From assembly GCA_030147505.1 (NCBI GenBank), contig JASBVG010000077.1, positions 1 to 36,026 on the forward strand: DNA of 36,026 nucleotides. The letters are read 5' to 3'. Below, one piece after another: positions 24,642-33,633 of this stretch. Source of the stretch: Tardiphaga sp. (lineage in GTDB: Bacteria; Pseudomonadota; Alphaproteobacteria; Rhizobiales; Xanthobacteraceae). Every line of letters starts with the position of its first letter. The stretch's first letter is position 1. A program made the translations under genes and the position numbers. The notes below the pieces were generated by a model. That model ran no database searches. It was given only the letters and a program-made list of their open reading frames with translations, and was not told the origin of the DNA.

Positions 24642-27062
24642 CTAGCTCGCCCGCTTCACCACCTCAACGGAACTACCTTTTCCCGCCGTCACGACCTTGC
24701 GATAGTGATCGATAGGATAAGGCCGACCGATAAGGTAACCTTGAATCTCAGCACACCCCTCGGCTGTCAGGAATGCCAGCTGCGCCGGCGTCTCGACGCC
24801 CTCGGCAATGACAGGCAGTTTCAGCGAACGGCCGAGACCAATGATCGCATGTACGATCGCCGCCGATTGCGGATTGGTTTCCAGCTTCATCACGAAGGTC
24901 TGGTCGATCTTGATCTTGTCGAACGGAAAGGCCTGCAGATAGCTGAGGCTCGAATAGCCTGTGCCGAAATCGTCCATGGCGACGCGCACACCGAGCGCCT
25001 TGATATCGCGCAGGATCGCGATCGCGCCGGCAAAATCGTCGATCAGCACACCCTCGGTAATCTCGATCTCGATCCGCTCAGGCACAAGTCCGGTCTCCTT
25101 CAGAACAGAAGCGAGCATGGCCGGCACATCGCTCGTGCGGAAATCCACCGGCGACAGATTGACGGCAATGGCGAGCGGATTGTGCCAGGTGGCAGCCTCG
25201 CGGCAGGCTGCGCGGAGCACCCATGCATCGATCGCGCCGATCAGGCCGGTCTCTTCGGCGAGTGGAATGAAGACGGCAGGCGAGACGATGCCACGCTCCG
25301 GATGTCGCCAGCGCAGCAATACCTCGAAGGCGACGATGGCGCCATCGGCCGAAGCCTGCGGCTGAAAGTAGAGTTCGAACTGCTCGTTCTCGATGGCCAC
25401 AACGAGATCGCGCTGCAGCAGACGTTTCTCGCGGATCTGCTGATCCATCTCCGCCTCGAAGAAACGGATGGTGCCACGCTCTTCCGCCTTGGCGCGGTCC
25501 AGCGCGAGATCGGCGTGGGCGATCAGGCTCTCGGTATCCTTGCCATCCTGTGGATAGACGGAAATACCGATACTGCAACGGACGCGAACACTCTGCCGGT
25601 CAATCTGCAACATGTTGTCGAGCACCGCCGACAGCCGCGCGCAGAGATCATCCACGGTCTGCGGTTCGGCGCCGAGATGCGTGACGATGGAGAAGATATC
25701 GCCGCTTGGCCGCGCCAGGAAGGCGCCGTTGCTCGCTGCTGTCAGGCGCTTGGCGACTTCGGCCAGCACAGCGTCGCCCGTCGCCTGGCCGAACACTTCA
25801 TTGATCTCACGGAAGCGATCGATGTCGATACGTACCACTGCGAAAGAGCCATGTCCCGCCGATGCCTCGCTGAACACCCGCTCGAGATATTCGTTGAAGG
25901 CGACCCGGTTCGGCAGATCGGTGATCGGATCGTGCCGCGCCAAATGTACGATGCGCGCTTCGCTCAGCTTGCGGTCGGTGATATCGGCATGGATCACCAC
26001 CCAGCCACCGCTGTCCATCGGGCGATAGCGCACATGGATGGTGCGTCCGTCAGGCAATTCAGCGGTCTGGCTCGCCGGCTTACGCTCGGCGATCGCCGCT
26101 TCAAGCTGTACGTCATAGCGTTCCTGATCGGTGAACAGCATACCGACCTCGCCGCGCAGCGCCACAACCTGCGCCATGGTGGCACCGAGCACCATTTTCT
26201 CAGGTGGAATACGATACATGCGGACGTAGCTGTCATTCCACAATTCCAGGCCGCCCTGCGCGTCATACATGCACAGGCCCTGCCCCATATTATTGAGCGC
26301 GGCGTCAAGCTGCATGTTGCGCTGGCGCATGCTGCGGCGGCTGCGCTGGTCGGATACGGCGACAACGAGGCCGGCTATGACCACAGTGACGGTGAAGGCA
26401 GCGATCGCCAGCGACAATTCGATGGGCGACAGCAGGCTTTCATTGCCGTCGATACCCGCCTTGTATGTGAGATTGATCGCTCCCATGGCGACGAAGTGAT
26501 GCACACAGATCGCAAGCGTCAACAGCAATGCGGCGCCAAGCAGTTTGACCGGCCTGTCAGCCTCCTGCGCCACCAGTATCGCGAAGGCGCCGATCACCAT
26601 GCCGCCAACAACGGAGGCAGTGACGAGATCGGGCATCCACTCGATGATAGCGGGAATGCGCAGCGATGCCATGCCCATATAATGCATGCAAGCGATGCCG
26701 ATCCCGATCACCGCGCCGCCCACCAATGCGTTTTGCCTGTTGCGTTGGAATAGTGCGATAGCGAAACCTGCCGTCGTCATCACCGCTGAGGCAACGAGCG
26801 AGCAGGCTGTGATGATGGGATCGTAGTGAAGATCGAAGCCGGGCGTATAAGCGAGCATCGCGATGAAGTGCGTCGCCCATGTCCCGAAACCGGTGACGAC
26901 GCCAGCCGTGACCAGCCATGCAAGCCGTGTATCCGGCGATGCGTTGCGTGCGCGCGTGAACAGATTGACAGCGGCAAGGCTGGTGAGGAAACACACCGCC
27001 GCTGCCAGCAGAATCAACCGCCAGTCATGCTGCGTTTCGATGCAGTTCCAAACTCTCAGCAT
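24642..27062 (-). CDS. MHYT-PAS-GGDEF-EAL cyclic-di-GMP phosphodiesterase-like protein
   Basis: This 806-residue inner-membrane protein has a seven-helix MHYT sensor (about 1-235) with three copies of the metal-binding motif (T-H-F-I-A-M, C-M-H-Y-M-G-M, V-H-H-F-V-A-M), proposed to sense O2, CO or NO. A PAS domain (about 255-360), a GGDEF domain (about 375-535) and an EAL domain (about 545-790) follow. The GGDEF motif is S-G-D-I-F, so cyclase activity is unlikely. The EAL domain reads FEVLLRWRHP but keeps the other metal and catalytic residues: N-L-S-P-V-D-F, E-I-T-E, DDFGTGYSS, K-I-D, A-E-G-V-E-T and Q-G-Y. It is therefore probably an active c-di-GMP phosphodiesterase with a regulatory GGDEF. 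The 192 bases upstream to the next gene show no clear motif. Confidence 0.92.
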   Translation of the reverse strand: MLRVWNCIETQHDWRLILLAAAVCFLTSLAAVNLFTRARNASPDTRLAWLVTAGVVTGFGTWATHFIAMLAYTPGFDLHYDPIITACSLVASAVMTTAGFAIALFQRNRQNALVGGAVIGIGIACMHYMGMASLRIPAIIEWMPDLVTASVVGGMVIGAFAILVAQEADRPVKLLGAALLLTLAICVHHFVAMGAINLTYKAGIDGNESLLSPIELSLAIAAFTVTVVIAGLVVAVSDQRSRRSMRQRNMQLDAALNNMGQGLCMYDAQGGLELWNDSYVRMYRIPPEKMVLGATMAQVVALRGEVGMLFTDQERYDVQLEAAIAERKPASQTAELPDGRTIHVRYRPMDSGGWVVIHADITDRKLSEARIVHLARHDPITDLPNRVAFNEYLERVFSEASAGHGSFAVVRIDIDRFREINEVFGQATGDAVLAEVAKRLTAASNGAFLARPSGDIFSIVTHLGAEPQTVDDLCARLSAVLDNMLQIDRQSVRVRCSIGISVYPQDGKDTESLIAHADLALDRAKAEERGTIRFFEAEMDQQIREKRLLQRDLVVAIENEQFELYFQPQASADGAIVAFEVLLRWRHPERGIVSPAVFIPLAEETGLIGAIDAWVLRAACREAATWHNPLAIAVNLSPVDFRTSDVPAMLASVLKETGLVPERIEIEITEGVLIDDFAGAIAILRDIKALGVRVAMDDFGTGYSSLSYLQAFPFDKIKIDQTFVMKLETNPQSAAIVHAIIGLGRSLKLPVIAEGVETPAQLAFLTAEGCAEIQGYLIGRPYPIDHYRKVVTAGKGSSVEVVKRAS

Positions 27063-27254
27063 AACGATACCAACGCTTGTGAAGGCTATTGGATCATAAC
27101 TCTATTCGGGTTTCTATTGCTTAAAACACGCGGTAAACGTGCTTGGAACAAGCTTTATTCTTAAGCTGCAATGAAACCGATTGAATCTGAGTATCATGCT
27201 GCGCGCGAAGCGCATCATGATGCCGCACGCATTACCGCGCGCATTATGAGTTCA

Positions 27255-28208
27255 TTATGAAGTCGGATAGGGCTCGGCAGGTACCGCAACCTTCGCCCGC
27301 CGCACCCGCTCGCGATGTGCAGTGTAGACACCTGATGCGATGATGATCGCAGCGCCGACGAACGTCCATACATCCGGAATTTCGCCGAACACGAAGAAGC
27401 CAAGCAACGTCACCCACATCAATTGAATATAGGAGAATGGTGCGAGCACCGATGCATCGGCATAACGAAAAGCCAGCACCACGATCCAGTGCCCCACTGT
27501 GGACGATACTCCAATCGCAACGCCGAGCCCAAGTTGCGTCCATGTCGGTTGCGACCAGTAAAACGGCGCAAACACGCTGAGCACGAGGAATCCGACGATC
27601 GCGGAATAGGCCATGGTGGTGATGGGATGATCGGCGCCACTCATCTTTCGCGTGAGCACGAGTGCGCTGGCCCAGCCCAATGCGGAGATGATGGGAAACA
27701 GCGCAGCCGGATGAAAGGCCGAGGTGCCCGGTCTCACAATGATAAGCACACCGATCAGCCCCACGATCGTCGCCGTCCAGCGGCGGAGGCCAACCTTCTC
27801 ACCAAGAAAGATGATCGAAAGAGCAGTGACGAACAAAGGCGAGATGAAACCGGTCGCGGTCGCTTCGGCGATCGGCAGGAAGCTGAGGCCGATGATGAAG
27901 AAGATCGACGAACAGAGCAGTCCCAGCCCGCGAAACACCTGCAGCAGCGGCCGGCTGGACCGCAGCATCCGCCCGCCTGACGGGATCATCACGATCGGCA
28001 GCATGATGAGCAGGAAAACGGAGAAGCGAATCCAGGCGATCTCCACCGGCGCCATGCCGCCGCGGGCGAGATATTTCGCCATCGCATCCGACGATCCCAG
28101 GAAGCCCGTCGATGAAATGATCAGCAGGATGCCGAGAAGGGGCTTGTCGAGATGACGCGAGGCCTGCGCGGGTACGCTGACCTTCGGCGGCGGAACATGA
28201 GTGGTCAC
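27255..28208 (-). CDS. DMT superfamily permease (EamA family)
   Basis: The 317-residue protein has about ten hydrophobic helices arranged as two EamA repeats, with the first repeat's signature around A-R-G-G-M-A-P-V-E-I-A-W-I-R-F and the second around V-G-H-W-I-V-V-L-A-F-R-Y-A-D-A-S-V. These carriers export amino acids, metabolites or drugs across the inner membrane; the substrate is unknown. The start is taken as GTG at 28208, giving a hydrophilic N terminus of about 22 residues. No good ribosome-binding site is visible, so the true start is uncertain. The 167-base upstream gap separates it from the aldo/keto reductase on the same strand. Confidence 0.87.
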   Translation of the reverse strand: MTTHVPPPKVSVPAQASRHLDKPLLGILLIISSTGFLGSSDAMAKYLARGGMAPVEIAWIRFSVFLLIMLPIVMIPSGGRMLRSSRPLLQVFRGLGLLCSSIFFIIGLSFLPIAEATATGFISPLFVTALSIIFLGEKVGLRRWTATIVGLIGVLIIVRPGTSAFHPAALFPIISALGWASALVLTRKMSGADHPITTMAYSAIVGFLVLSVFAPFYWSQPTWTQLGLGVAIGVSSTVGHWIVVLAFRYADASVLAPFSYIQLMWVTLLGFFVFGEIPDVWTFVGAAIIIASGVYTAHRERVRRAKVAVPAEPYPTS

Positions 28209-28375
28209 GGATGGAAACCGGCTGGGCTGGGCCCGGCGAATAGGCGGGCCGAATCTGGTTCCTCACCAAACGCCGTTCGCAGGTCTGGGACAACCTCCGA
28301 TAACAGGACCGCGATATGCAACAGACGCCGCTGCGCGATCAACTGCGCGCAATCATGCACCGCAGCATGAGCGGA

Positions 28376-29215
28376 TCACAGCATCGGAAGACTGGACGGC
28401 TCGCGGCCACGGGGAAACGCCTCGTCGAGCGCCGCCATTTCCGTCTGGTTCAGGACGAGGTCGCCGGCTGCGGCATTATCGGCCGCATGCGTGGCGGACG
28501 ACGCTTTCGGGATCGCGAAGACCGCAGGCTGCCGGGTCAAGAAAGCGAGCGCCACCTGACGCGGGCTCGCGCCGTGGACGCTGGCTATCTCTTCTAGCAG
28601 CTTGCCGCCCGGCGAGCGCGGAGATGGAAAATCGTTGTGGCCGAATGGCGAATAGGCGACCACCGCAACGCCATGCCGCTCGCACCACGGGATCACACGA
28701 TGCTCGATGGCGCGCTCCTGCAGGTGATAGAGTACCTGGTTGCAGGCGATGGCGCCCTTGCCTGCCACGCGCGACAGCTCGTTGAGATCGTCGGCGTCGA
28801 AATTGCTGACGCCCCAGGAGGCGATCTTGCCGGCGGACTTCAGTTCCTCAAAAGCCGCAACCGTCTCCGCCAGCGGAACCTGACCGCGCCAGTGCAGCAG
28901 ATAGCAATCGAGCCGATCGGTATTCAACCGCTTCAGCGAACGCTCGCAGGCACTGATGGTGCCTTTGCGCGACGCATTGCTCGGTATCACCTTTGAAACG
29001 AGGAATACGTCATCGCGACGGCCGGAGATAGCTTCGGCCACCACAGGCTCCGCGTCGCCATACATCTCAGCGGTGTCGATATGGCTCATGCCGGCATCGA
29101 GGCCGGCCTGCAGCGCCCTGATGGCTGCAGTGCGATCGCCATGATCGATATACCACGTGCCCTGCCCGATCAGGGACACGTCGTGCCCGGTGGCTCCGAA
29201 TGGGTTGTGCCGCAT
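28376..29215 (-). CDS. Aldo/keto reductase (YeaE-like)
   Basis: The 279-residue NADPH-dependent TIM-barrel oxidoreductase has its catalytic tetrad present: Asp and Tyr in HIDTAEMYGD, Lys in VSKVIPSN and His in YLLHWRG. The closing W-G-V-S-N-F-D and the nucleotide-binding I-P-K-A-S segment are typical. The shape is close to E. coli YeaE, which reduces methylglyoxal and other aldehydes. The ATG at 29215 is chosen because GGAGG lies seven bases upstream; a TTG twenty codons earlier has no such support. It lies downstream of fmdB with a 64-base gap and may be read through from that operon. Confidence 0.9.
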   Translation of the reverse strand: MRHNPFGATGHDVSLIGQGTWYIDHGDRTAAIRALQAGLDAGMSHIDTAEMYGDAEPVVAEAISGRRDDVFLVSKVIPSNASRKGTISACERSLKRLNTDRLDCYLLHWRGQVPLAETVAAFEELKSAGKIASWGVSNFDADDLNELSRVAGKGAIACNQVLYHLQERAIEHRVIPWCERHGVAVVAYSPFGHNDFPSPRSPGGKLLEEIASVHGASPRQVALAFLTRQPAVFAIPKASSATHAADNAAAGDLVLNQTEMAALDEAFPRGREPSSLPML

Positions 29216-29279
29216 GACTGCGCCTCCGCCTGCCCCCGCCACATGCGGGAGTGAACGATAGCGCATCAAAGCCAAGGAG

Positions 29280-29621
29280 TCAGTGGCTGATCATCCAGGG
29301 CCGTGCGGTCGGAAAGCTCTTGGAGCCGGTCGCCGTTTTCTTCATCAGCCGCGCGGGCTTCTTGCCGGAGCAACAGCCGCAGCCGGGGGCATGCTCGGCC
29401 TTGTATTCCGCCACCGTCTGCGGCGCGTTGCTGCTCCGCTCATTGGTGGCGTGCGCCATGCGCTTGTCCGAACGCATGCAGAAGAAGGCCGGAGCCGTAA
29501 GCATGACGCGAGGCGCCGACGTCGTACAGTGCGGACAATCCTGCGGGTCGTCGCATTCGGCCATCGGCCGCATGTCGGTGAATGGACCGCAGGCATCGCA
29601 GAGATATTCATAGACCGGCAT
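29280..29621 (-). CDS. fmdB: FmdB family zinc-ribbon protein
   Basis: The 113-residue protein opens with the FmdB zinc-ribbon sequence MPVYEYLCDACGPF and supplies the second cysteine pair in CPHC, followed by an acidic/Pro segment and a C-terminal G-C-G-C-C cluster. FmdB was first described as a putative regulatory protein next to formamidase in Methylophilus. The ATG at 29621 has GAGGA six bases upstream. It is the last gene of the urt-fmd run and follows a terminator-like hairpin, so its expression is probably lower than that of fmdA. The extra C-terminal cysteines could bind metal. Confidence 0.88.
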   Translation of the reverse strand: MPVYEYLCDACGPFTDMRPMAECDDPQDCPHCTTSAPRVMLTAPAFFCMRSDKRMAHATNERSSNAPQTVAEYKAEHAPGCGCCSGKKPARLMKKTATGSKSFPTARPWMISH

Positions 29622-29642
29622 GGCCGTCCTCGTCGCAAAAGG

Positions 29643-29681
29643 AAAAAGGCAGCCGCGGCGCCGATGACATGGCGCCGCGGC
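29643..29681 (-). terminator. Terminator-like hairpin between fmdA and fmdB
   Basis: An 11-bp G+C stem (29652-29662 with 29671-29681) and 8-base loop are followed on the minus strand, after four bases, by five T residues (29643-29647). This fits a Rho-independent terminator that is probably partial, since fmdB lies immediately downstream. Confidence 0.65.
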
Positions 29682-29694
29682 CGAGTTGGCCGTG

Positions 29695-30924
29695 TTACTT
29701 GTCCGGCGACAGCGGCATCTGGATCGAACCGTCGACATGTTTGATCGGCCCCGCTGCTCCCGGCATGATGTCGAAGTCGAAGATTTCGGTCGGCAGCCAC
29801 AGTGTGGCGCAGGCATTCGGCACGTCGACGACGCCCGAGATGTGGCCCTGGCACGGCGCCGTACCGAGGATCGAATAGGCCTGCGCGCCGGAATAGCCGA
29901 ACTTCTTCAGATATTCGATCGCGTTCAGACAGGCCTGACGATAGGCGATGTGCACGTCGAGATAATGCTGCTTTCCGGCTTCATCCACCGAGATGCCTTC
30001 GAAGATCAGGAAGTCCTTGTAGTTCGGCGTCATCGGCGACGGCTTGAACACGGGATTCTTGATGCCGTACTTGGCGACGCCATCCTTGATGACATCCACC
30101 TTGATATGAAGCCAGCCGGCCATCTCGATGGCGCCGCAGAAGGTGATCTCGCCATCGCCCTGGCTGAAGTGCAGGTCGCCCATGGAGAGGCCGCCACCGG
30201 GCACATAAACCGGGAAGTACACCTTCGAGCCCCGCGACAGGTCCTTGATGTCGCAATTACCGCCATGCTCGCGCGGAGGCACGGTGCGCGCGCCCTCGGC
30301 TGCGGCCTTGTCGCGGGCTTCGCCCTTCATGCGGCCCATATGCGCTGTCGGGCCGAACGGCGGATTGGCGAGACCGGGCACGCGCTCCGGATTGGTGGCG
30401 ATCAGCGCGGTCTCGCGCTCGTTCCAGGTGGCGAGCAGCTTTGGATCTGGCAGACAGCCGATCAGGCCGGGATGGATCAGGCCGGCGAAGTTCACGCCCG
30501 GGATGTGGCGCGACGAGGTGTACATGCCCTTGAAGTCCCAGATCGACTTCTGCGCCTGTGGAAAATGATCGGTGAGAAAACCGCCGCCATTCTGCTTGGA
30601 GAAGAAGCCGTTGAAACCCCACTGCGAGTCCTTCATCGGACCGACATCGAGCAGATCGACGACGAGCAGATCGCCGGGCTCGGCGCCCTTGACGCCGATC
30701 GGGCCGGACAGGAAGTGCACGATCGACAGATCGATATCGCGCACGTCGTCGGCGCTGTCATTGTTCTTGATGAAGCCGCCGGTCCAGTCATAAGTCTCAA
30801 CGATGAAGTCGTCGCCCGGATTGACCCATGCCACCATGGGAATGTCCGAATGCCAGCGATTATGGATCATGTCGTTGTCGTAGGCCGACTGCGTGAGATC
30901 GACCTTGATCAGTGTATCTGGCAT
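29695..30924 (-). CDS. fmdA: Formamidase (acetamidase/formamidase family, FmdA)
   Basis: The 409-residue protein matches the length and sequence pattern of the FmdA/AmdA family, which hydrolyses formamide (and less well acetamide) to the acid and ammonium in the cytoplasm. Visible family features are W-V-N-P-G-D near the N terminus, the central G-G-N-C-D-I-K-D-L metal-site region, M-G-D-L-H-F-S-Q-G-D-G-E-I and the C-terminal G-T-A-P-C-Q-G-H-I-S-G-V-V-D-V-P-N. The ATG has GGGGAG six bases upstream. It follows urtE on the same strand with a 64-base gap, linking amide import to amide hydrolysis. It is not a urease. Confidence 0.93.
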   Translation of the reverse strand: MPDTLIKVDLTQSAYDNDMIHNRWHSDIPMVAWVNPGDDFIVETYDWTGGFIKNNDSADDVRDIDLSIVHFLSGPIGVKGAEPGDLLVVDLLDVGPMKDSQWGFNGFFSKQNGGGFLTDHFPQAQKSIWDFKGMYTSSRHIPGVNFAGLIHPGLIGCLPDPKLLATWNERETALIATNPERVPGLANPPFGPTAHMGRMKGEARDKAAAEGARTVPPREHGGNCDIKDLSRGSKVYFPVYVPGGGLSMGDLHFSQGDGEITFCGAIEMAGWLHIKVDVIKDGVAKYGIKNPVFKPSPMTPNYKDFLIFEGISVDEAGKQHYLDVHIAYRQACLNAIEYLKKFGYSGAQAYSILGTAPCQGHISGVVDVPNACATLWLPTEIFDFDIMPGAAGPIKHVDGSIQMPLSPDK

Positions 30925-30988
30925 TCAATGCTCCCCTTGGGTTACAGGTCTCGTTGGCTCAACAGGTTTTGCAGTTTTCTGAGATGAA

Positions 30989-31678
30989 CTAGACGGACAG
31001 ATATTTTGCGATCTGCGCGGCATCGATGCCTTCGCGCGCTTCGTCGCGAACGATCTCGCCGTTCTCGATCACCAGCACGCGGTCGGCGACATCGAGCGCG
31101 AAGCTGAGCACCTGTTCGGAGACGATGATCGACAGCCCCTTGTCGTCGCGGATCTTCTTCAGCGTCCGCGCCATGTCCTTGATGATCGAGGGCTGGATGC
31201 CTTCGGTGGGCTCATCCAGCAGCAGCACTTTGGGCTTGGTCGCCAGCGCACGTGCGATGGCGAGTTGCTGCTGCTGGCCGCCCGAAAGATTGCCGCCACG
31301 GCGGCCCTTCATCTCGAGCAATACCGGGAAAAGCTCGTAGAGATCGCCCGGCACGTCCTTCCCGCCATGCGCAACGAGGCCGGTCTCGATATTCTCCTTC
31401 ACCGTCATATGCGAGAAGATCATGCGCCCCTGCGGCACGTAAGCGAGGCCGCGCGCCACGCGCTCATAGCTCTTCAGCGCATCCAGTTCCTTGCCATCCA
31501 TCGTCACCGAGCCAGATTTGGTCGGCACGATGCCCATGAGGGATTTCATCAGCGTAGTTTTGCCCATGCCGTTGCGGCCCATGATCGCGACGATCTCGTT
31601 GGGCTGAACTTTCACATTGAGTCCGTGCAGGACTTCGGCATGGCCGTAGGCGACATGGAGATCGTTGATCGCGAGCAT
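30989..31678 (-). CDS. urtE: Urea/amide ABC transporter ATPase UrtE-like
   Basis: The 229-residue LivF/UrtE-type ATPase has Walker A GRNGMGKTT, signature LSGGQQQQLAIARAL, Walker B VLLLDEPTEG and a C-terminal S-E-Q-V-L-S-F-A switch region. It pairs with UrtD to drive import through UrtB and UrtC. The ATG at 31678 is chosen because GAGGAG lies six bases upstream and a ten-base gap separates it from the urtD stop; an earlier ATG would lie inside urtD. The Q-rich signature is typical of the Urt/Fmd subgroup. Confidence 0.92.
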   Translation of the reverse strand: MLAINDLHVAYGHAEVLHGLNVKVQPNEIVAIMGRNGMGKTTLMKSLMGIVPTKSGSVTMDGKELDALKSYERVARGLAYVPQGRMIFSHMTVKENIETGLVAHGGKDVPGDLYELFPVLLEMKGRRGGNLSGGQQQQLAIARALATKPKVLLLDEPTEGIQPSIIKDMARTLKKIRDDKGLSIIVSEQVLSFALDVADRVLVIENGEIVRDEAREGIDAAQIAKYLSV

Positions 31679-31688
31679 GATGATCTCC

Positions 31689-32444
31689 TCAATGGCCCAG
31701 ATAGACTTCAATGACCTTGGGGTCGTTCTGCACTTTCTCCATCGTCCCCTCGGATAGGATCTGGCCCTGATGCAGCACGGTCACCTTGTGGGCGATGTCC
31801 TCGACGAACTTCATGTCGTGCTCGATGACCAGCACCGAACGGTTCTTGATGATGGTGTTGAGCAGCTCTGCCGTCTTGACGCGTTCGCTCACGCTCATAC
31901 CGGCAACGGGCTCGTCGAGCATCAGCAGGTCCGGATCCTGGATCAGCAACATGCCGATCTCGAGCCACTGCTTCTGGCCGTGCGACAGCACGTCGGCATA
32001 CATATTGAGGCGATCCTTCAGGAAGATCATCTCGGCGACTTCCTCGACGCGCTCCTTCACAGCCGCATCGCGCTTGAACATCAGCGAGCCGAACACCGAG
32101 CGACCGCGCGGATAGCAGATCTCCAGATTCTCGAACACGGTGAGATCTTCATAGACCGAAGGCGTCTGGAATTTGCGGCCAACACCAGCCGTGACGATTT
32201 CGTTCTCCTTCAGCTTGGTCAGCTCGGTGCCGCGGAACTGGATCGAGCCCGAGGTGGCTTTGGTCTTGCCGCAGATCAGATCGAGCACCGTGGTCTTGCC
32301 GGCGCCATTGGGACCGATGATCACGCGGATCTCGTTCTCCTCCACATAGAAGGAGAGGTCGTTGACCGCCTTGAAGCCGTCGAAGGAGACCGTGAGCCCC
32401 TCCACCGCGAGCAGGAAGTCCTTTGGCTGATGTCCGATGAGCAT
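31689..32444 (-). CDS. urtD: Urea/amide ABC transporter ATPase UrtD-like
   Basis: The 251-residue LivG/UrtD-type ATPase has Walker A GPNGAGKTT, an unusual signature LSHGQKQWLEIG (typical of UrtD in place of LSGG), Walker B LLMLDEPVAGM and switch histidine VIEHDM. The ATG at 32444 is preferred, with GGGAG six bases upstream, ten bases after the urtC stop. A longer form from 32474 would overlap urtC. It is coupled with urtE downstream. Confidence 0.92.
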   Translation of the reverse strand: MLIGHQPKDFLLAVEGLTVSFDGFKAVNDLSFYVEENEIRVIIGPNGAGKTTVLDLICGKTKATSGSIQFRGTELTKLKENEIVTAGVGRKFQTPSVYEDLTVFENLEICYPRGRSVFGSLMFKRDAAVKERVEEVAEMIFLKDRLNMYADVLSHGQKQWLEIGMLLIQDPDLLMLDEPVAGMSVSERVKTAELLNTIIKNRSVLVIEHDMKFVEDIAHKVTVLHQGQILSEGTMEKVQNDPKVIEVYLGH

Positions 32445-32454
32445 GATAGGCTCC

Positions 32455-33603
32455 CTACTCTGCTGGCGCGCCATCGGCGGCGGATTTGACGGCCCAGTCC
32501 TTCTTCGCCTTCGACGAGAACGACCAGATCAAGCGATCCACATGGCGCTGCACGTGATCGCGCCAGATGCCCGACAGGCCATTGGGGAAGAACAGAACAA
32601 CCGCGATGAACAGGCCGCCGAGACCGAACAGCCAGAACTCGGGGAAGGATTCCGACAGGCTGGTCTTCGCGAAATTGACCAGCAGGGCGCCATAAACCGC
32701 ACCGAAAATTGAGCTGCGGCCGCCCACCGCTGTGTAGATCACCATTTCGATGGACGGCACGATGCCGACGAAGGACGGCGACATGAAGCCGATCTGCAGC
32801 GTGAACATCGCGCCGCCGATGGCAGCGAAGATCGCCGCTGCACAGAAGGCGAAGATCTTGAAGTTGGCGACGCTATAGCCGGAGAAACGTACTCTATCCT
32901 CCTGCTCGCGCATCGCCACAAGGATGCGGCCGAGCTTGGTGAGGCGAATGAACTGCGCCGTGATGATGCAAGCGAATAGGCACGCGACTTCAAAGAAATA
33001 AAGGATGAACTTGGCGCTATCGGTGCGGATGTCCCAGCCGAGTAGCGTGCGCAGATCGGTCATGCCATTGATGCCGCCGGTATAGCCCTGCTGGCCGATG
33101 ATCAGGATGGTGGCGATGGCCGCGATTGCCTGGGTGATGATCGCGAAATAGACGCCGCCGACGCGGCGCTTGAACATCGCGGCACCGATGATGAAAGCGA
33201 GGATGCCGGGCACCACGAAGATGGCGATAATGGTGAGCGTCAGCGAGTGAAACGGCTTCCAGAACATCGGCAGCGCCGTGATCTGGTTCCAGTCCATGAA
33301 ATCCGGAATACCAGGCGTCGACTGGATTTTTGTGTTCTCGACGCTCGATGCTTCGAGCTTCAGGAACATCGCCATGCAGTAGCCGCCGAGGCCGAAGAAT
33401 ACGCCCTGACCCAGACTGAGAATGCCGCCATAGCCCCAGCACATCACCAGGCCGATGGCGACGAACGCATAGGTCAGATACTTGGCCACCAGATTGAGCC
33501 GGAAGATATCGAGGCAGAGCGGAAGGATCACCACCAGGAGCAGGACGAGCGACAGGAAGCCGATGAGTTCCGAGCGATTGAAGAAGCGCGAATTGATGAT
33601 CAT
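32455..33603 (-). CDS. urtC: Urea/amide ABC transporter permease UrtC-like
   Basis: The 382-residue LivM/UrtC-type inner-membrane permease has about nine to ten hydrophobic helices. The typical W-G-Y-G-G-I-L-S-L-G-Q-G-V-F-F-G-L-G-G-Y lies near residues 56-75, and the cytoplasmic R-E-Q-E-D-R-V-R-F-S-G-Y loop that contacts the ATPase lies near 233-245. A charged tail (S-S-K-A-K-K-D-W) ends the protein. It starts 30 bases after urtB. The length is normal for UrtC. Confidence 0.92.
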   Translation of the reverse strand: MIINSRFFNRSELIGFLSLVLLLVVILPLCLDIFRLNLVAKYLTYAFVAIGLVMCWGYGGILSLGQGVFFGLGGYCMAMFLKLEASSVENTKIQSTPGIPDFMDWNQITALPMFWKPFHSLTLTIIAIFVVPGILAFIIGAAMFKRRVGGVYFAIITQAIAAIATILIIGQQGYTGGINGMTDLRTLLGWDIRTDSAKFILYFFEVACLFACIITAQFIRLTKLGRILVAMREQEDRVRFSGYSVANFKIFAFCAAAIFAAIGGAMFTLQIGFMSPSFVGIVPSIEMVIYTAVGGRSSIFGAVYGALLVNFAKTSLSESFPEFWLFGLGGLFIAVVLFFPNGLSGIWRDHVQRHVDRLIWSFSSKAKKDWAVKSAADGAPAE

Positions 33604-33633
33604 GTGACTGTGCCCTGCTTTTTCTCTGCGCGC

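Noticed and set aside
24705..26753. 682-codon plus-strand frame opposite the MHYT-GGDEF-EAL gene
   Set aside because: The minus strand holds a complete multidomain protein with catalytic motifs; the plus-strand product has no domain.
28316..28597. Small plus-strand frame starting in the gap before the EamA gene
   Set aside because: It has a weak AGGA site and a plausible start, but most of it overlaps the aldo/keto reductase in antisense and the peptide matches nothing I know.
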